Source: Stagnimonas sp965279705
GTDB lineage: Bacteria; Pseudomonadota; Gammaproteobacteria; Nevskiales; Nevskiaceae
Length of the DNA stretch: 64,000 nt
Assembly (NCBI GenBank): GCA_965279705.1
Contig: OZ257257.1
Location: forward strand, 930,001 to 994,000
Reading direction: 5' to 3'
Shown: in pieces, positions 1-10,394 of the stretch
Numbering within the stretch: the first letter of the stretch is position 1
Layout: each line of letters starts with the position of its first letter
Notes under the pieces: generated by a model
Told to the model about the DNA's origin: nothing
The model's input: only the letters and a program-made list of their open reading frames with translations
The model's database searches: none
Program-made: the position numbers and the translations under genes

Positions 1-1569
1 TTCGATGCTGCGCGGGTGCTGGCCTTCGAGCAGCATCGCTGCACCTTCCATCACGTAGGTCGCGAACGAGCGGCTGGTGTAGAAGCCGCGCGAATCATTG
101 ACGACGATGGGCGTTTTCTTGATCTGCTGCACGTAGTCGAAGCCCTTCGCGAGTGTTTCCGGCGAGGTCTCTTCACCCATGATGATTTCGACCAGCGGCA
201 TCTTGTCCACGGGCGAGAAGAAGTGCAGGCCGATGAACTGCTTCGGACGTGCGCTCGCCTTGGCCAAGCCGGTGATCGGCAGCGTTGAAGTGTTCGATGC
301 GAAGGTGGCAGAAGCAGGGATCACCGCCTCGGTTTTCTTCGTCACATCGGCCTTGATCGCGCGGTCTTCAAACACGGCCTCGATGATGAGATCGCAACCT
401 GCGAGCAGCGCGTAATCGGTAGTCGGCGTGATCAGCTTGAGGAAGGCCGCCTGCGCGTCGGCCGTCATGCGGCCTTTCTTCACCAGCTTTTCGAGCAGTG
501 CGGTGGAGTAGGCCTTGCCCTTGTCGGCCGCATCCTGCGTCGAATCAAGCAGCACCACTTCGATCCCAACCTTGGCCGACACATAGGCAATACCCGCCCC
601 CATCATGCCCGCGCCCAACACGCCAAGTTTCTTGACGGTGGATTTCTCGAAACCTTCTGGCCGCGACTTGCCCTTGTTGATGGCGTTGAGCTGAAACCAC
701 AGCGTGCCGATCATGTTCTTGCTGACCTGGCTCACCACGAGATCAGCGAAGTAGCGCGACTCGATGCGGCAGGCGGTGTCGAAGTCCACCACGCCGCCTT
801 CGTAGACGCAGCTCAGGATGTTGTCGGCGGCTGGGTAATTGCCCTGCGTCTTGGCGTGCGCCATCGACGGTGCAATGGCGAACAGCTGCACCATGCCGGG
901 GCTCTTGCTGTCGCCGCCGGGGAACTTGAACTTCTTGTCGTCCCAGGGCTGGACCGCCTTTGGGTTGGCGATGGCCCAGGCCTTGGCCTTGGCGAGCATG
1001 TCTTCAGCATCCGTCGCCAGCTCATTGATGATGCCGGCCGTCTTCGCCTCCGCAGGCGAAAACTCCTTGCCTTCGAGCATGGGCTGCAAGGCCATCTGTA
1101 TGCCGATCAGGCGCGGCAAGCGCTGCGTGCCGCCGCCGCCGGGCAACAAGCCCAGCTTCACTTCCGGCAGGCCGAACTTGCTCTTGGGGTTGTTGATGGC
1201 GACGCGGTAGTGGCAGGCGAGTGCCAGCTCCAGGCCGCCACCGAGCGCGGTGCCGTTGAGGGCTGCGACCACGGGGCGCCCACATTTTTCGAGACGGCGC
1301 AGCAGCGCCTTGTATTGCTCGGCCAGCTCGTAGGCGAGCTTGGGGTCGGTGATGGCGAACACGCCGTCGATGTCGGCCCCGGCCAGGAACTCCTTCTTGC
1401 CGCTGGTGATGATGACGCCCTTGACGCTGGCGTCGCCCTCCACCTTGGCAATGGCCTCGGCAAAGGGCTCGGTCAGCTCGGCCGCCAGCACGTTCATTGG
1501 CCGGGTCTTGAGGTCGAGAGTAATGGTGGCGATGCCGTCGGCATCAACCGTGTATTCGATGGCGCTCAT
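1..1569 (-). CDS. Multifunctional enoyl-CoA hydratase / 3-hydroxyacyl-CoA dehydrogenase (FadB/FadJ-like), 3' end cut by the window
   Basis: Alpha subunit of a fatty-acid beta-oxidation complex: it hydrates trans-2-enoyl-CoA and oxidises 3-hydroxyacyl-CoA with NAD. The frame stays open from the ATG at 1569 to base 1, giving 523 residues of an expected ~715. The crotonase domain (about residues 10-190) shows the oxyanion-hole stretch KEFLAGADI, the glycine-rich NGTALGGGLELALA and the catalytic LPEVKLGLLPGGGGT. A Rossmann NAD site, LGVLGAGMMGAGIA, lies near residue 320, and HFFSP of the dehydrogenase domain near residue 446. The thiolase gene is upstream on the same strand with a 32-base gap, so the two form an operon encoding the alpha and beta subunits. 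The pair reminds me of the mycobacterial FadB/FadA trifunctional enzyme. The C-terminal dehydrogenase part lies outside the window. Confidence 0.93.
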   Translation of the reverse strand, partial: MSAIEYTVDADGIATITLDLKTRPMNVLAAELTEPFAEAIAKVEGDASVKGVIITSGKKEFLAGADIDGVFAITDPKLAYELAEQYKALLRRLEKCGRPVVAALNGTALGGGLELALACHYRVAINNPKSKFGLPEVKLGLLPGGGGTQRLPRLIGIQMALQPMLEGKEFSPAEAKTAGIINELATDAEDMLAKAKAWAIANPKAVQPWDDKKFKFPGGDSKSPGMVQLFAIAPSMAHAKTQGNYPAADNILSCVYEGGVVDFDTACRIESRYFADLVVSQVSKNMIGTLWFQLNAINKGKSRPEGFEKSTVKKLGVLGAGMMGAGIAYVSAKVGIEVVLLDSTQDAADKGKAYSTALLEKLVKKGRMTADAQAAFLKLITPTTDYALLAGCDLIIEAVFEDRAIKADVTKKTEAVIPASATFASNTSTLPITGLAKASARPKQFIGLHFFSPVDKMPLVEIIMGEETSPETLAKGFDYVQQIKKTPIVVNDSRGFYTSRSFATYVMEGAAMLLEGQHPRSIE

Positions 1570-1601
1570 ATGTCTTCCAGATTCGTTCGGATGGATGGCG
1601 C

Positions 1602-2807
<1,206 letters not shown>

Positions 2808-2818
2808 TGTTCGTCTCG

Positions 2819-2832
2819 GTAATTTTAATTAC
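2819..2832. promoter_or_regulatory. 14-bp AT palindrome upstream of the thiolase gene, candidate operator
   Basis: GTAATTTTAATTAC is a perfect palindrome with 6-bp arms, in an otherwise GC-rich sequence. It lies 11 bases upstream of the thiolase start codon, between that gene and the divergent TetR gene. The position fits an operator overlapping the promoter or 5' leader, but no other evidence ties it to the regulator. Confidence 0.3.
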
Positions 2833-3000
2833 GATTAGAGGGTTGCGCCTTCAGGTTGCGCGGCGTGTTTTTATCACGCTGCATACCCAACGGTCGGTGT
2901 CGAGCTTAGTGATACCGGAGGAAGTTCGTCAACGTGCGGGGCTGTGACAAACTTGCTGAATCCCTAGAAACAAAAACAACAGTCATTACTAACTATCGAC

Positions 3001-3630
3001 ATGGCCAGAGAAAAATCATCCGCCGAGGCGCAAGCCCGCGAAGACCGCAACAAGATGGATGCGCCCACCCGCGCGCGCATCGAAGAGGCGGTGCTGGATA
3101 TCTTTGCCGAGCGCGAGTTTCACCGTGTGGGTCTGATCGAGATCGCGCGTGGCGCGAATGTGAGCCTGCAAACGCTCTACAAGTACTACGGCAGCAAGGA
3201 GGCGCTGCTGTTCTCCAGCCTCGATACCGCACTGGGTCGCCTAGCGATGCGCATGGTCGATCACCTCGAAGGCATCGAGGATTTCAAGGAGCGCCTGCGC
3301 AAGGTGTTCTGGGTGTCGCTGGATTACTTCGAGAAGAACCCCAAGGTGGCCCAGATCGTGATGAGTTCGGTCTACCTCAACACCTGGCGCAAGCAGGAAA
3401 ACTTTCAGAACCCCGTGCTGTTCGGCACCTTCATGAAGGTATTGGGCGAGGGCCGTGCCAAGGGTGTGCTGACTGAAGAGGTCGACCAGAAATATCTGCT
3501 CGACTACATCATGGGCGTGATGTTCCGCCTCGTGCAGATGTACATCCTGCGCGGGCAGAAAGAGCCGCCCACCAAACAGGCTGGGCCCTTGTTCGAAATG
3601 CTGTGGCGGGCGATTGCCAAGCCCGTTTAG
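3001..3630 (+). CDS. TetR/AcrR family transcriptional regulator
   Basis: Repressor of 209 residues with an N-terminal TetR DNA-binding domain. The helix-turn-helix spans about residues 43-67, with IARGANVSLQTLYKYYGSKE, the typical last helix of the domain being YKYYGSKEAL. The C-terminal ligand domain (about 80-200) is helical and not diagnostic. It is divergent from the beta-oxidation operon with 193 bases between the start codons, so control of that operon in response to an acyl-CoA is the natural inference, as for FadR/PsrA-type TetR proteins. No clear ribosome binding site precedes the ATG at 3001. It converges with the MFS gene, with only 3 bases between the stop codons. Confidence 0.9.
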   Translation: MAREKSSAEAQAREDRNKMDAPTRARIEEAVLDIFAEREFHRVGLIEIARGANVSLQTLYKYYGSKEALLFSSLDTALGRLAMRMVDHLEGIEDFKERLRKVFWVSLDYFEKNPKVAQIVMSSVYLNTWRKQENFQNPVLFGTFMKVLGEGRAKGVLTEEVDQKYLLDYIMGVMFRLVQMYILRGQKEPPTKQAGPLFEMLWRAIAKPV

Positions 3631-3633
3631 GTA

Positions 3634-4926
3634 TTAGCGCTTCGCCGCATCGGCCACGAAGCTGCGCGCGGCCAGCAGCAACACCAGGCCGGTGACTGCA
3701 ATCGCCATCGGCACGGCAAGCGCGAGGGATTGCTGCAAACCCTGCGCGATGTAAGCCGGTGCCATTGCCGTTGCCCCCGCAGCGCTCATCGCCGCCTTGG
3801 CAAAGTGGTCCGAGAGCGCGCCGGTCACCAGCGAGCCGACCGCACCGCCCAGCACATACTGAAAGAAGAAATACACCGCCATCGCGGTGGCGCGCAGCCG
3901 GGCATCGACCACGTCCTGAATCGCCGGATACACCGTGACGAAGTAGAGGAAGTACAGCAGCCAGCCGCCACAGAGCAGCAGCGTGAGTGCGGTGATCGCG
4001 CCCTTCGGCTGGGTGAGGCCCAGCCAGAGCAGCGGTGCGGCGATGAGCAGAGCCACCGCGCCACAGAGCAGACGTCCGCGCGGGAAGGCTTGATGCAGCT
4101 TGTCGGCCAGCATGCCGCCCAGGGTGAGGCCGATAAGCCCTGTGGCCCCGAGCACCAGTGAAGAAATGCCACCGGCCTGCGCGATGTTGAGACCATGCAC
4201 CCGCACCAGCAGCGCTGGCAGAAAGGTGTTGAGCGAGTAGGCCGCGAAGTTGATGGCGGCACCCGAGACGATGATCCACCACACGGTCTGGATCGAGAGA
4301 ATCTGCTTGAAGGGATTGCCGGTGAGCGGCGCGAGCGCAGCCTTGTCTTGCAGACCGCGCTGCGGCTCCACCAGACGCCAGGCGAGTACGGCGACGATCA
4401 GCCCCGGCACCATCGCCACCAGGAACGGCGCGCGCCAGCCGTAGGTTTGTGCAATCCAGCCACCGAGTGCGAAGCAGGCAAGCGAGCCGAGCGGCAGGCC
4501 GAGCATGAACAGGCCGAGCGCACGGGCGCGGCGGTGGCTGGGGTAGAGATCGCCGATCATCGAGTTGGCGGCCGGCGCACAAGTGGCCTCGCCGATGCCC
4601 ACGCCTAGCCTTGCGAGCAGCAGGCCGGGGAAGCTCGTCACGAATGCCGCGGCACCCGTGAACACGCTCCATGCCGCAACACCAGCGCCCAGAATGGTTC
4701 CACGTCGAAGCCGATCTGCGAGCCGACCGAGCGGGATGCCGGCAATGGCGTAGACGAGGATGAAGGCGGTACCGAGCAGGCCGGACATCGTGTCGGAGAG
4801 GCCAAACTCCTTACGCAGCGGCTCCAGCACCACGCCGGGCAGGGCGCGGTCGAAGAAGTTGAGGAAGTTGATGAGGAACAACACGAACAGCGTGTACGCC
4901 GTGCCTTTTTGAACGGTGCTGCGCAT
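3634..4926 (-). CDS. MFS transporter (Spinster-like)
   Basis: Inner-membrane secondary transporter of 430 residues with about 12 membrane segments. The signature loop between segments 2 and 3 reads GIPLGRLADRLRRG, and segment 1 contains LINFLNFFDRALPG, resembling the Spinster-type branch of the major facilitator superfamily. I take the ATG at 4926 because GAGGAG lies 6 bases upstream; an in-frame ATG at 4986 would add 20 polar residues without a ribosome site. The gene follows an alpha/beta hydrolase on the same strand (72-base gap), so the two are probably co-transcribed. The substrate is unknown; a lipid-like or aromatic compound processed by the hydrolase is only a guess. Confidence 0.88.
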   Translation of the reverse strand: MRSTVQKGTAYTLFVLFLINFLNFFDRALPGVVLEPLRKEFGLSDTMSGLLGTAFILVYAIAGIPLGRLADRLRRGTILGAGVAAWSVFTGAAAFVTSFPGLLLARLGVGIGEATCAPAANSMIGDLYPSHRRARALGLFMLGLPLGSLACFALGGWIAQTYGWRAPFLVAMVPGLIVAVLAWRLVEPQRGLQDKAALAPLTGNPFKQILSIQTVWWIIVSGAAINFAAYSLNTFLPALLVRVHGLNIAQAGGISSLVLGATGLIGLTLGGMLADKLHQAFPRGRLLCGAVALLIAAPLLWLGLTQPKGAITALTLLLCGGWLLYFLYFVTVYPAIQDVVDARLRATAMAVYFFFQYVLGGAVGSLVTGALSDHFAKAAMSAAGATAMAPAYIAQGLQQSLALAVPMAIAVTGLVLLLAARSFVADAAKR

Positions 4927-4998
4927 GCGATTCTCCTCGCGTGGATGCTGCGGTTTGCCGCGCCGCTCGTGGTCGGCGCTGGTCAATGACCTTGAAGG

Positions 4999-5907
4999 CT
5001 AACGCTTCAAGTGTTTGAGGAAAAAAGCGGTCTGGTCTCGCACCGAATCCTCGAAGCCTTCGCCAACATAGATGTCGAAATGCCCACGCGGATAGCGCCG
5101 CACCTCGGCCTTGTCGCCTGCACGTCGTGCGGCATCTTCAACTGCCGCGGGCGGCACCACGGCATCGTGCTCGGCAATACAGAACAGGGTCGGGCAGGGC
5201 AGGCGCTTGGCCGTCAGGTTAGGGCGATACAGCGGCAAGGTCAGCATCCACGACAGGCTGATGGCATTGACCCAATCCGGCGGCGTGATGGCGAGATAGC
5301 CGGGTTCGGAATCGGGTGTGGTGAGCACGCCCATCGTGCCGGGTGCGCTCACCACCGGCAGGGTGATGCGTGACAGGCCGAGCTTGGCGCGCGCGGCATC
5401 GAGGGTTGCGAGTGCACTGACCTTGGCGAGCTGCACGGGGCCAACGACCTTGAGCAGATGGGTGAATGCCGCCAGGCCATCGAGCATGCCGCCCTGTGAA
5501 CTCACGGCGGCGACACGACCATCTTCGACGGCGGCCGTGACCACCAAGCCACCCGAAAACGAGCTGCCCCAGAGGGCGATGCGCTGCGGGTCGATGTCTT
5601 TGATGCGGCGTGCGTGGCTAATGGCGGCGGCCCAGTCATCAAGCTGCATCCGCACATCCACCACCTGCCGTGGTTGGCCGTCACTTTTGCCAAAGCCGCG
5701 ATAGTCGAACACCAGCACTGCGAAGCCAGCCTCTGCGAAACGCGTTGCAAAAGGCACCAGCCCGGCAGCGCGCGTGCCGCCCAGACCGTGCGCCATGACG
5801 ATGCAGGGCGCGCCACGGTTGTTCAGCAAGGTCTTGCCCGAGGGCTGAAAGAAGCCGGCGCGCAAGCGCACGCCGTTACTGTTGAACTCGATTTCTTCGC
5901 TGCGCAT
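4999..5907 (-). CDS. Alpha/beta hydrolase (BAAT/dienelactone hydrolase-like)
   Basis: Serine hydrolase of 302 residues without a signal peptide. The oxyanion region is MAHGLGG (38-44). The nucleophile is Ser116 in ALWGSSFSGG, a variant elbow (GSSFSG) known in a family of cytosolic hydrolases. The acid is in IAEHDAVVPP and the histidine in RGHFDIYVGEGFE near the C terminus, so the triad is complete. The start at 5907 has GGAG 8 bases upstream. It lies between the bidirectional terminator of the TonB receptor and the MFS gene on the same strand. The substrate is not predictable from sequence. Confidence 0.85.
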   Translation of the reverse strand: MRSEEIEFNSNGVRLRAGFFQPSGKTLLNNRGAPCIVMAHGLGGTRAAGLVPFATRFAEAGFAVLVFDYRGFGKSDGQPRQVVDVRMQLDDWAAAISHARRIKDIDPQRIALWGSSFSGGLVVTAAVEDGRVAAVSSQGGMLDGLAAFTHLLKVVGPVQLAKVSALATLDAARAKLGLSRITLPVVSAPGTMGVLTTPDSEPGYLAITPPDWVNAISLSWMLTLPLYRPNLTAKRLPCPTLFCIAEHDAVVPPAAVEDAARRAGDKAEVRRYPRGHFDIYVGEGFEDSVRDQTAFFLKHLKR

Positions 5908-5960
5908 CGCGCGCTCCTGATTTGTATTGTTGTGTTGGTGACTCTATTACGCCGCCCAAT

Positions 5961-5987
5961 AAAAAAGGTGGCAGCGCCACCTTTTTT
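5961..5987 (-). terminator. Rho-independent terminator of the TonB-dependent receptor gene
   Basis: Perfect 12-bp inverted repeat AAAAAAGGTGGC - AGC - GCCACCTTTTTT. It lies 16 bases beyond the receptor stop codon. The A/T runs at both ends allow it to work in either direction. Confidence 0.88.
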
Positions 5988-6003
5988 ACCGTTACGCGAG
6001 TAA

Positions 6004-8886
6004 TCAAAAACGGAAGGTCGCTTCGACGTAGCCGAAGCGTCCCGGCAGGTCATACACCGAGGCATCGTAGCCGTTGAGCGAGCAGCTGACGCAGGTGGGC
6101 GGGTCCTTGTCGAACAGATTGTTGATGCCCGCACTGACCGTGGTCTTGAGCGCGGTGGGCAGCGTATAGCTGGCCTGCACATCGCTGTAGAAAACAGAAT
6201 CCAGCTTGTTGGTGGCCGCAGCTTGGTTGCCGCAGACAGCGAAGTCCACCGCATCACCGCATTTCTCGGTGAGCGCCGAGATGTAGCGCAGGGCATAGCT
6301 GGCCGAGTAGGCCTGCAACTTCCAGTTGAGGCGGAAAGTCGAGCGCCAGCGGGGGATGCCGCTATCGGCCACTTCTTTACCCACACCACGCGGTTCGGCA
6401 AGGCCCGAGTCGTTGGCGATGGCCTTGAACTTCTCGACGTAAGTCGTCTGCCAGTTCGCACCAAAGTTGCCAAAGGGCAGCTTGGGGCCATCCCAGGTGA
6501 TGCCAAGGTCGTAACCCGCCGTGGTGATGCTGCCCAGATTGCGCAGGGTGTTGTTGAAGCCGTTGATGTCACCCGTGCTGGCGCGCGTGATGCCGCTGCA
6601 AAAAACAGAGTTGGGATTGCCGCTGGCGACGCAACGTTCCAGCTGGGTTTGCGCATCCGGTGCCTGGATGGCGTTTTTGACATCGTGTTTGTAGTAAGTG
6701 ACGTCGATATCGACGCGATCTGCCCAGGCCGTTTTCTCAGCCCACGAAGGGCTGTAAAGCACACCTAGCGTGGTGCTCTTGGCAGTTTCTGGTTTCAGGT
6801 CGCGGCTGCCGCCGGTACGCACGCCGATCTGCGTGCCAGCCTCGAACGTGCCCGGTGAGGCCACACCCAGCGCCTGGCAGTTGCTGACCGTTTGCGGGTC
6901 GGTGGCACCCGAGCAGGGGTCGGTGATGGTGGCATCGAAGCGGGCTGGTGAGCCGAACGCTTCGCCGACGGACGGAGCCCTGAAGCCACCCGCGTAGTTG
7001 CCACGCAGCACCAGATGCTTGTCGATGGGCTGCCAGCGCGCGCCGATCTTGCTTTTCACGGTGCTGCCGAAGGTCGTGTAGTCGGAATAGCGCGTGGCCA
7101 CACTCAGATCGAACTTGTTGAAGAAGGGTATATCCGCGAGCACCGGGATGCCGAGTTCAAGGTAGGCCTCGTCCACGGAGTATTGGCCGCGTGTCGGCAG
7201 CGAGGGCACGCCGTTGGACTCACCCGCGACGACGACCGAGTCGGGTGAATACGAACCCGCCAGTTTGCGGTGCTCATAGCCAGTCGCGAAATCCAGGCTG
7301 CCTGCGGGCAATGGCAGCAGCGCACCCGAAATGTTGGCCGTGAACAGCTCCAGACTCTGGCGGCTATCGTCTTTCTCGGTGAACTGGATGTAGTTGAGCT
7401 GATCCTGCGTGATGGTGCCCGGTCCGCCGAAGATGTTGAGCGGTGTGCAAGGAGCCACACAACCGGCCACCGGCCCCAGCGCCGTGGCAATGCGGCGGAT
7501 GTTGTAGGTGCCTGCAACGCTTTGCGACGCCGAGTTGACGCTGCTGGCGTAATTCATATCCCAAGACAGCAGGCGGTCCAGCAGCTTGAAATCACCCATG
7601 AAGCCGGTTGCCAGGTAATAGGTGTTGACCTTCTGATCGAACACGCGCGGCCCGCCCTCAACCGGCCGACGGGCAATCAGCGTCAGATTGCTGGCGTCGA
7701 GCGAATAGCCGAGAGGATTGAAGGGATTGCTGGCATCCACCCCGACCGTGTCTGCCAAACCACCCGTGCCGGCGCCGGGGCCGAGAAAGATGGGCTCGGG
7801 TGCGGCCTGGTTGACCGAGTTTCGCGCCTGATACAGCCCCTTCACATACCAACGAACATTGTCGGTGACGTTCATGCGGGTCTGAGCGAACAGCGCCGTG
7901 CGGCGGGAGGGGGTCAGCAGGTAATTAAAGGGTGAAAAATTAAAACGATCCGCTGTGGTGAACTGGTGAAAGTTACCGGGAAAGCTCTGCGGATTGGCGG
8001 GGCCATTGGGTGTGACGTTGCAAAACGCCGTGCCCGTGTCGTCCAGCGGGCAAAGACCACCATTGGTGTTGTTGCCTTGGGGGACGAAGCGAAAACGTCC
8101 CGTCGGCGTGGCTGAGCTAGCAAAGGTCAGGCCCGTGCCAGGCACCGGGAAGCGTGCATTGTCAAAGTCGTCAGAGCTGACTTCGCGCTGCTCGTAGTGA
8201 CTGAGGTCGATGAAGTAGTCACCCCGGTCGGTCTTGCCGCCCATCGAGATGTTGCCGGTATGCGTCTTGCCGTCGCCGGTGCTGTAGTCGCCAAAATAGA
8301 CATGCGCCAGGCCGCCCTTCTGGCTCTTTTTGGTGATGACGTTGACGACGCCACCGATGGCATCAGAGCCATACAGAGACGACGCGCCATCAGTCAGGAT
8401 TTCGACGCGGTCGATGACGCTGGCCGGGATGGTATTGAGATCCACCGCCGCCGAAACGCCCGACGCCGAAGATTCGTTGACCCAGCGCAGGCCATCGACC
8501 AGCACCAGCACGCGCTTCGCCCCCAGGTTGCGCAGCGAGATGGTGGTGGAGCCGGAGCCCACGCCGCCGCCATCAGCGGGGAAGCCGAAGTTGCCGGCCG
8601 AGTTGAACTTGGTGTTGAGCGATGAGCCGCTGACCGACAGGCGTTGCAGGATGTCGCCCACCGAGGCAATACCGCTTTGCTGCAAGTCCGCCGAGGTGAG
8701 CACCAAAACGGGTGAGTCGCCTTCGGCCCGCTTGATGCGCGAGCCGGTGACTTCCACCGTTTTCAGTTTGATCGTGTCGGCGGACTCTGTAGTAGTGGCC
8801 GCTTGCGCCACCGCGTACTGCGGTGTGCCCAGTACTGCGCACAGCAAAGCGGCGCGCGCGCCGAACGTGAATGGTTTCTTGTTCAT
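6004..8886 (-). CDS. TonB-dependent outer-membrane receptor
   Basis: Outer-membrane active transporter of 960 residues. A signal peptide ends near AVAQA (about residue 28). It is followed by a plug domain (about 50-185) with TVEVTGSRIKR, LRNLGAKRVLVLVDGLR and YGSDAIGGVVNVITKK, then a beta-barrel ending in the phenylalanine-terminated strand GYVEATFRF typical of outer-membrane proteins. GGGAGA precedes the ATG at 8886. The large size and the ISLRNLG-type plug resemble receptors often annotated for complex carbon sources rather than classic siderophore receptors, but the ligand cannot be read from sequence. It is a single transcription unit closed by the terminator at 5961-5987. Confidence 0.93.
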   Translation of the reverse strand: MNKKPFTFGARAALLCAVLGTPQYAVAQAATTTESADTIKLKTVEVTGSRIKRAEGDSPVLVLTSADLQQSGIASVGDILQRLSVSGSSLNTKFNSAGNFGFPADGGGVGSGSTTISLRNLGAKRVLVLVDGLRWVNESSASGVSAAVDLNTIPASVIDRVEILTDGASSLYGSDAIGGVVNVITKKSQKGGLAHVYFGDYSTGDGKTHTGNISMGGKTDRGDYFIDLSHYEQREVSSDDFDNARFPVPGTGLTFASSATPTGRFRFVPQGNNTNGGLCPLDDTGTAFCNVTPNGPANPQSFPGNFHQFTTADRFNFSPFNYLLTPSRRTALFAQTRMNVTDNVRWYVKGLYQARNSVNQAAPEPIFLGPGAGTGGLADTVGVDASNPFNPLGYSLDASNLTLIARRPVEGGPRVFDQKVNTYYLATGFMGDFKLLDRLLSWDMNYASSVNSASQSVAGTYNIRRIATALGPVAGCVAPCTPLNIFGGPGTITQDQLNYIQFTEKDDSRQSLELFTANISGALLPLPAGSLDFATGYEHRKLAGSYSPDSVVVAGESNGVPSLPTRGQYSVDEAYLELGIPVLADIPFFNKFDLSVATRYSDYTTFGSTVKSKIGARWQPIDKHLVLRGNYAGGFRAPSVGEAFGSPARFDATITDPCSGATDPQTVSNCQALGVASPGTFEAGTQIGVRTGGSRDLKPETAKSTTLGVLYSPSWAEKTAWADRVDIDVTYYKHDVKNAIQAPDAQTQLERCVASGNPNSVFCSGITRASTGDINGFNNTLRNLGSITTAGYDLGITWDGPKLPFGNFGANWQTTYVEKFKAIANDSGLAEPRGVGKEVADSGIPRWRSTFRLNWKLQAYSASYALRYISALTEKCGDAVDFAVCGNQAAATNKLDSVFYSDVQASYTLPTALKTTVSAGINNLFDKDPPTCVSCSLNGYDASVYDLPGRFGYVEATFRF

Positions 8887-8965
8887 GATGTCTCCCTGTG
8901 AAATACCAACACAGCGACAGAGGCTAATTACCTTCTGCGCGCTCCCTTTGAATCACTACGGATCG

Positions 8966-9598
8966 TCAAGGCACTAACAATGCCAATCCGCTCACCAGAA
9001 TCGACAAGCCCAGCGCAATCAGGATCACTCCCATGATCTGATCGATGCGATGTGCGTGTGCAGACAATCTGCGTCGCGCGGCGGGATGCCCCAACGTCAA
9101 TGCCACCAGGCTGAACCAGAGGCCGGTCGAAACGACGATCCACGTCGCCAGCGCAAAGCGCCAGCTCAGCGGGGTGCCGCTGGTGATGAGCGTGGAGCAG
9201 AGGGCGACGAAAAACAGCGTAGCTTTTGGATTGAGCAGGTTGGTGGTGAGCCCGATGACGAAACTGCGCGGATCGGGCCGCGCGGTATCGACAGCCGCCG
9301 CACCGGTTGCGGGCTTGCTGCGCACCGCATTGCAACCCATCCACAGCAGGAACAGTGCGCCGCCGTAGCGCAGCAGCTCCAGCAGCATCGGCAGTTTCTG
9401 CAACAGCCAGCCCAATCCAAACAGAGCGTAGGCAACATGAAACACGATGCCGACCGCAATACCCAGCGCGGTTAGCAGGCCGGCACTGCGGCCATGCGCC
9501 AACGTCTGGCGGGTGACCACGGCAAAATCAGGCCCGGGGCTCATCACGGCCAGCACATGCGCCGCCGCGGCGGTGGAGAATAAAGTGAGCGAGTTCAT
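8966..9598 (-). CDS. LysE/RhtB family amino-acid exporter
   Basis: Inner-membrane exporter of 210 residues with about six hydrophobic segments. The N-terminal motif MSPGPDFAVVTRQTLAHGR is the family signature (MxPGPxxxxV), and GLTTNLLNPKATLFF in the middle is the second conserved stretch. I use the ATG at 9598, which gives the usual family length; longer frames would add a hydrophilic leader with no family match. The ribosome site is weak. Exported substrates of the family are amino acids such as homoserine, threonine or lysine. It is divergent from the sigma factor gene. Confidence 0.9.
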   Translation of the reverse strand: MNSLTLFSTAAAAHVLAVMSPGPDFAVVTRQTLAHGRSAGLLTALGIAVGIVFHVAYALFGLGWLLQKLPMLLELLRYGGALFLLWMGCNAVRSKPATGAAAVDTARPDPRSFVIGLTTNLLNPKATLFFVALCSTLITSGTPLSWRFALATWIVVSTGLWFSLVALTLGHPAARRRLSAHAHRIDQIMGVILIALGLSILVSGLALLVP

Positions 9599-9710
9599 GC
9601 AGGGGAGTTGGTGATGCGCACCGTCATGCCAAGGATGGCCTTGATGCAGCAATCTATATCGGAAACGCCAGTGCGCACACTGCGCGGCGCGGATTGCCGG
9701 GCCGCGTCGC

Positions 9711-10394
9711 ATGGCATCTAAACCCTTCGGCCCCAAGGCGCATCAGAGTGAGGTGCAACTAACTCTCGCCAGCCCGGATGCTTTTATGACCCTCGCGGAT
9801 GCGCCCGAGGCCAGTGTCGTTGCGCCGCGTCGTTTCGTGCCGGTTGTGGATGCCGAAAAGGTAGCGGCGCAGTCTGCCGAGCAGCTGGATGTGCAGGCGG
9901 CCGTACGCGGTGATGCCAAGGCGTTCGAGCGGCTGTATCGCGCCCACATCAGCAAGGTCTATGGCCTGTGCTGGCGTTTGTGCGATGGCGATAGCGCCAA
10001 GGCTGACCAAGCTGCGCAGGATGCGTTTGTGCGCGCCTGGGAGAAACTCGGCAGCTTTCGCGGCGAGTCGGCCTTTGGCACCTGGCTGCATCGACTGACG
10101 GTGAACGTGGTGCTGGGCGAACACCGCCTGCTCAAGCGCTGGACGACATTTGAAGATGCCGAAGAATCCGGTGCACCCGAGCCCTCGCATCACCCCACCG
10201 CCAGCCTCGGCGAAAGGATTGATATCGAACGCGCGCTGACACGCCTCCCAAAAGGCGCGCGCGCCGTATTGGTGCTGCACGACCTCGAAGGCTGGCAGCA
10301 CGACGAGATCGCCGCCGCCACCGGCATTGCGGTCGGTACCTCGAAAGCGCAGCTGCACCGCGCCCGCAAATTGATGAAGGAGTTTTTGTCGTGA
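9711..10394 (+). CDS. ECF-type RNA polymerase sigma factor
   Basis: Sigma factor of up to 227 residues. Region 2 spans about 60-128 with FERLYRAHISKVYGLCWR, QAAQDAFVRAWEKLGSFRGES and FGTWLHRLTVN. Region 4 spans about 165-225 with LPKGARAVLVLHDLEGW, HDEIAAATGIAVGTSKAQL and HRARKLMKEFL. The N-terminal part is long for the family; the ATG at 9786 would give 202 residues and is an equally good start, since neither has a strong ribosome site. The stop overlaps the next gene by four bases (GTGA), so it is translationally coupled to a membrane protein that is probably its anti-sigma factor, and a DUF4097 gene follows. The trigger is unknown; cell-envelope stress is the usual role of such sets. Confidence 0.9.
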   Translation: MASKPFGPKAHQSEVQLTLASPDAFMTLADAPEASVVAPRRFVPVVDAEKVAAQSAEQLDVQAAVRGDAKAFERLYRAHISKVYGLCWRLCDGDSAKADQAAQDAFVRAWEKLGSFRGESAFGTWLHRLTVNVVLGEHRLLKRWTTFEDAEESGAPEPSHHPTASLGERIDIERALTRLPKGARAVLVLHDLEGWQHDEIAAATGIAVGTSKAQLHRARKLMKEFLS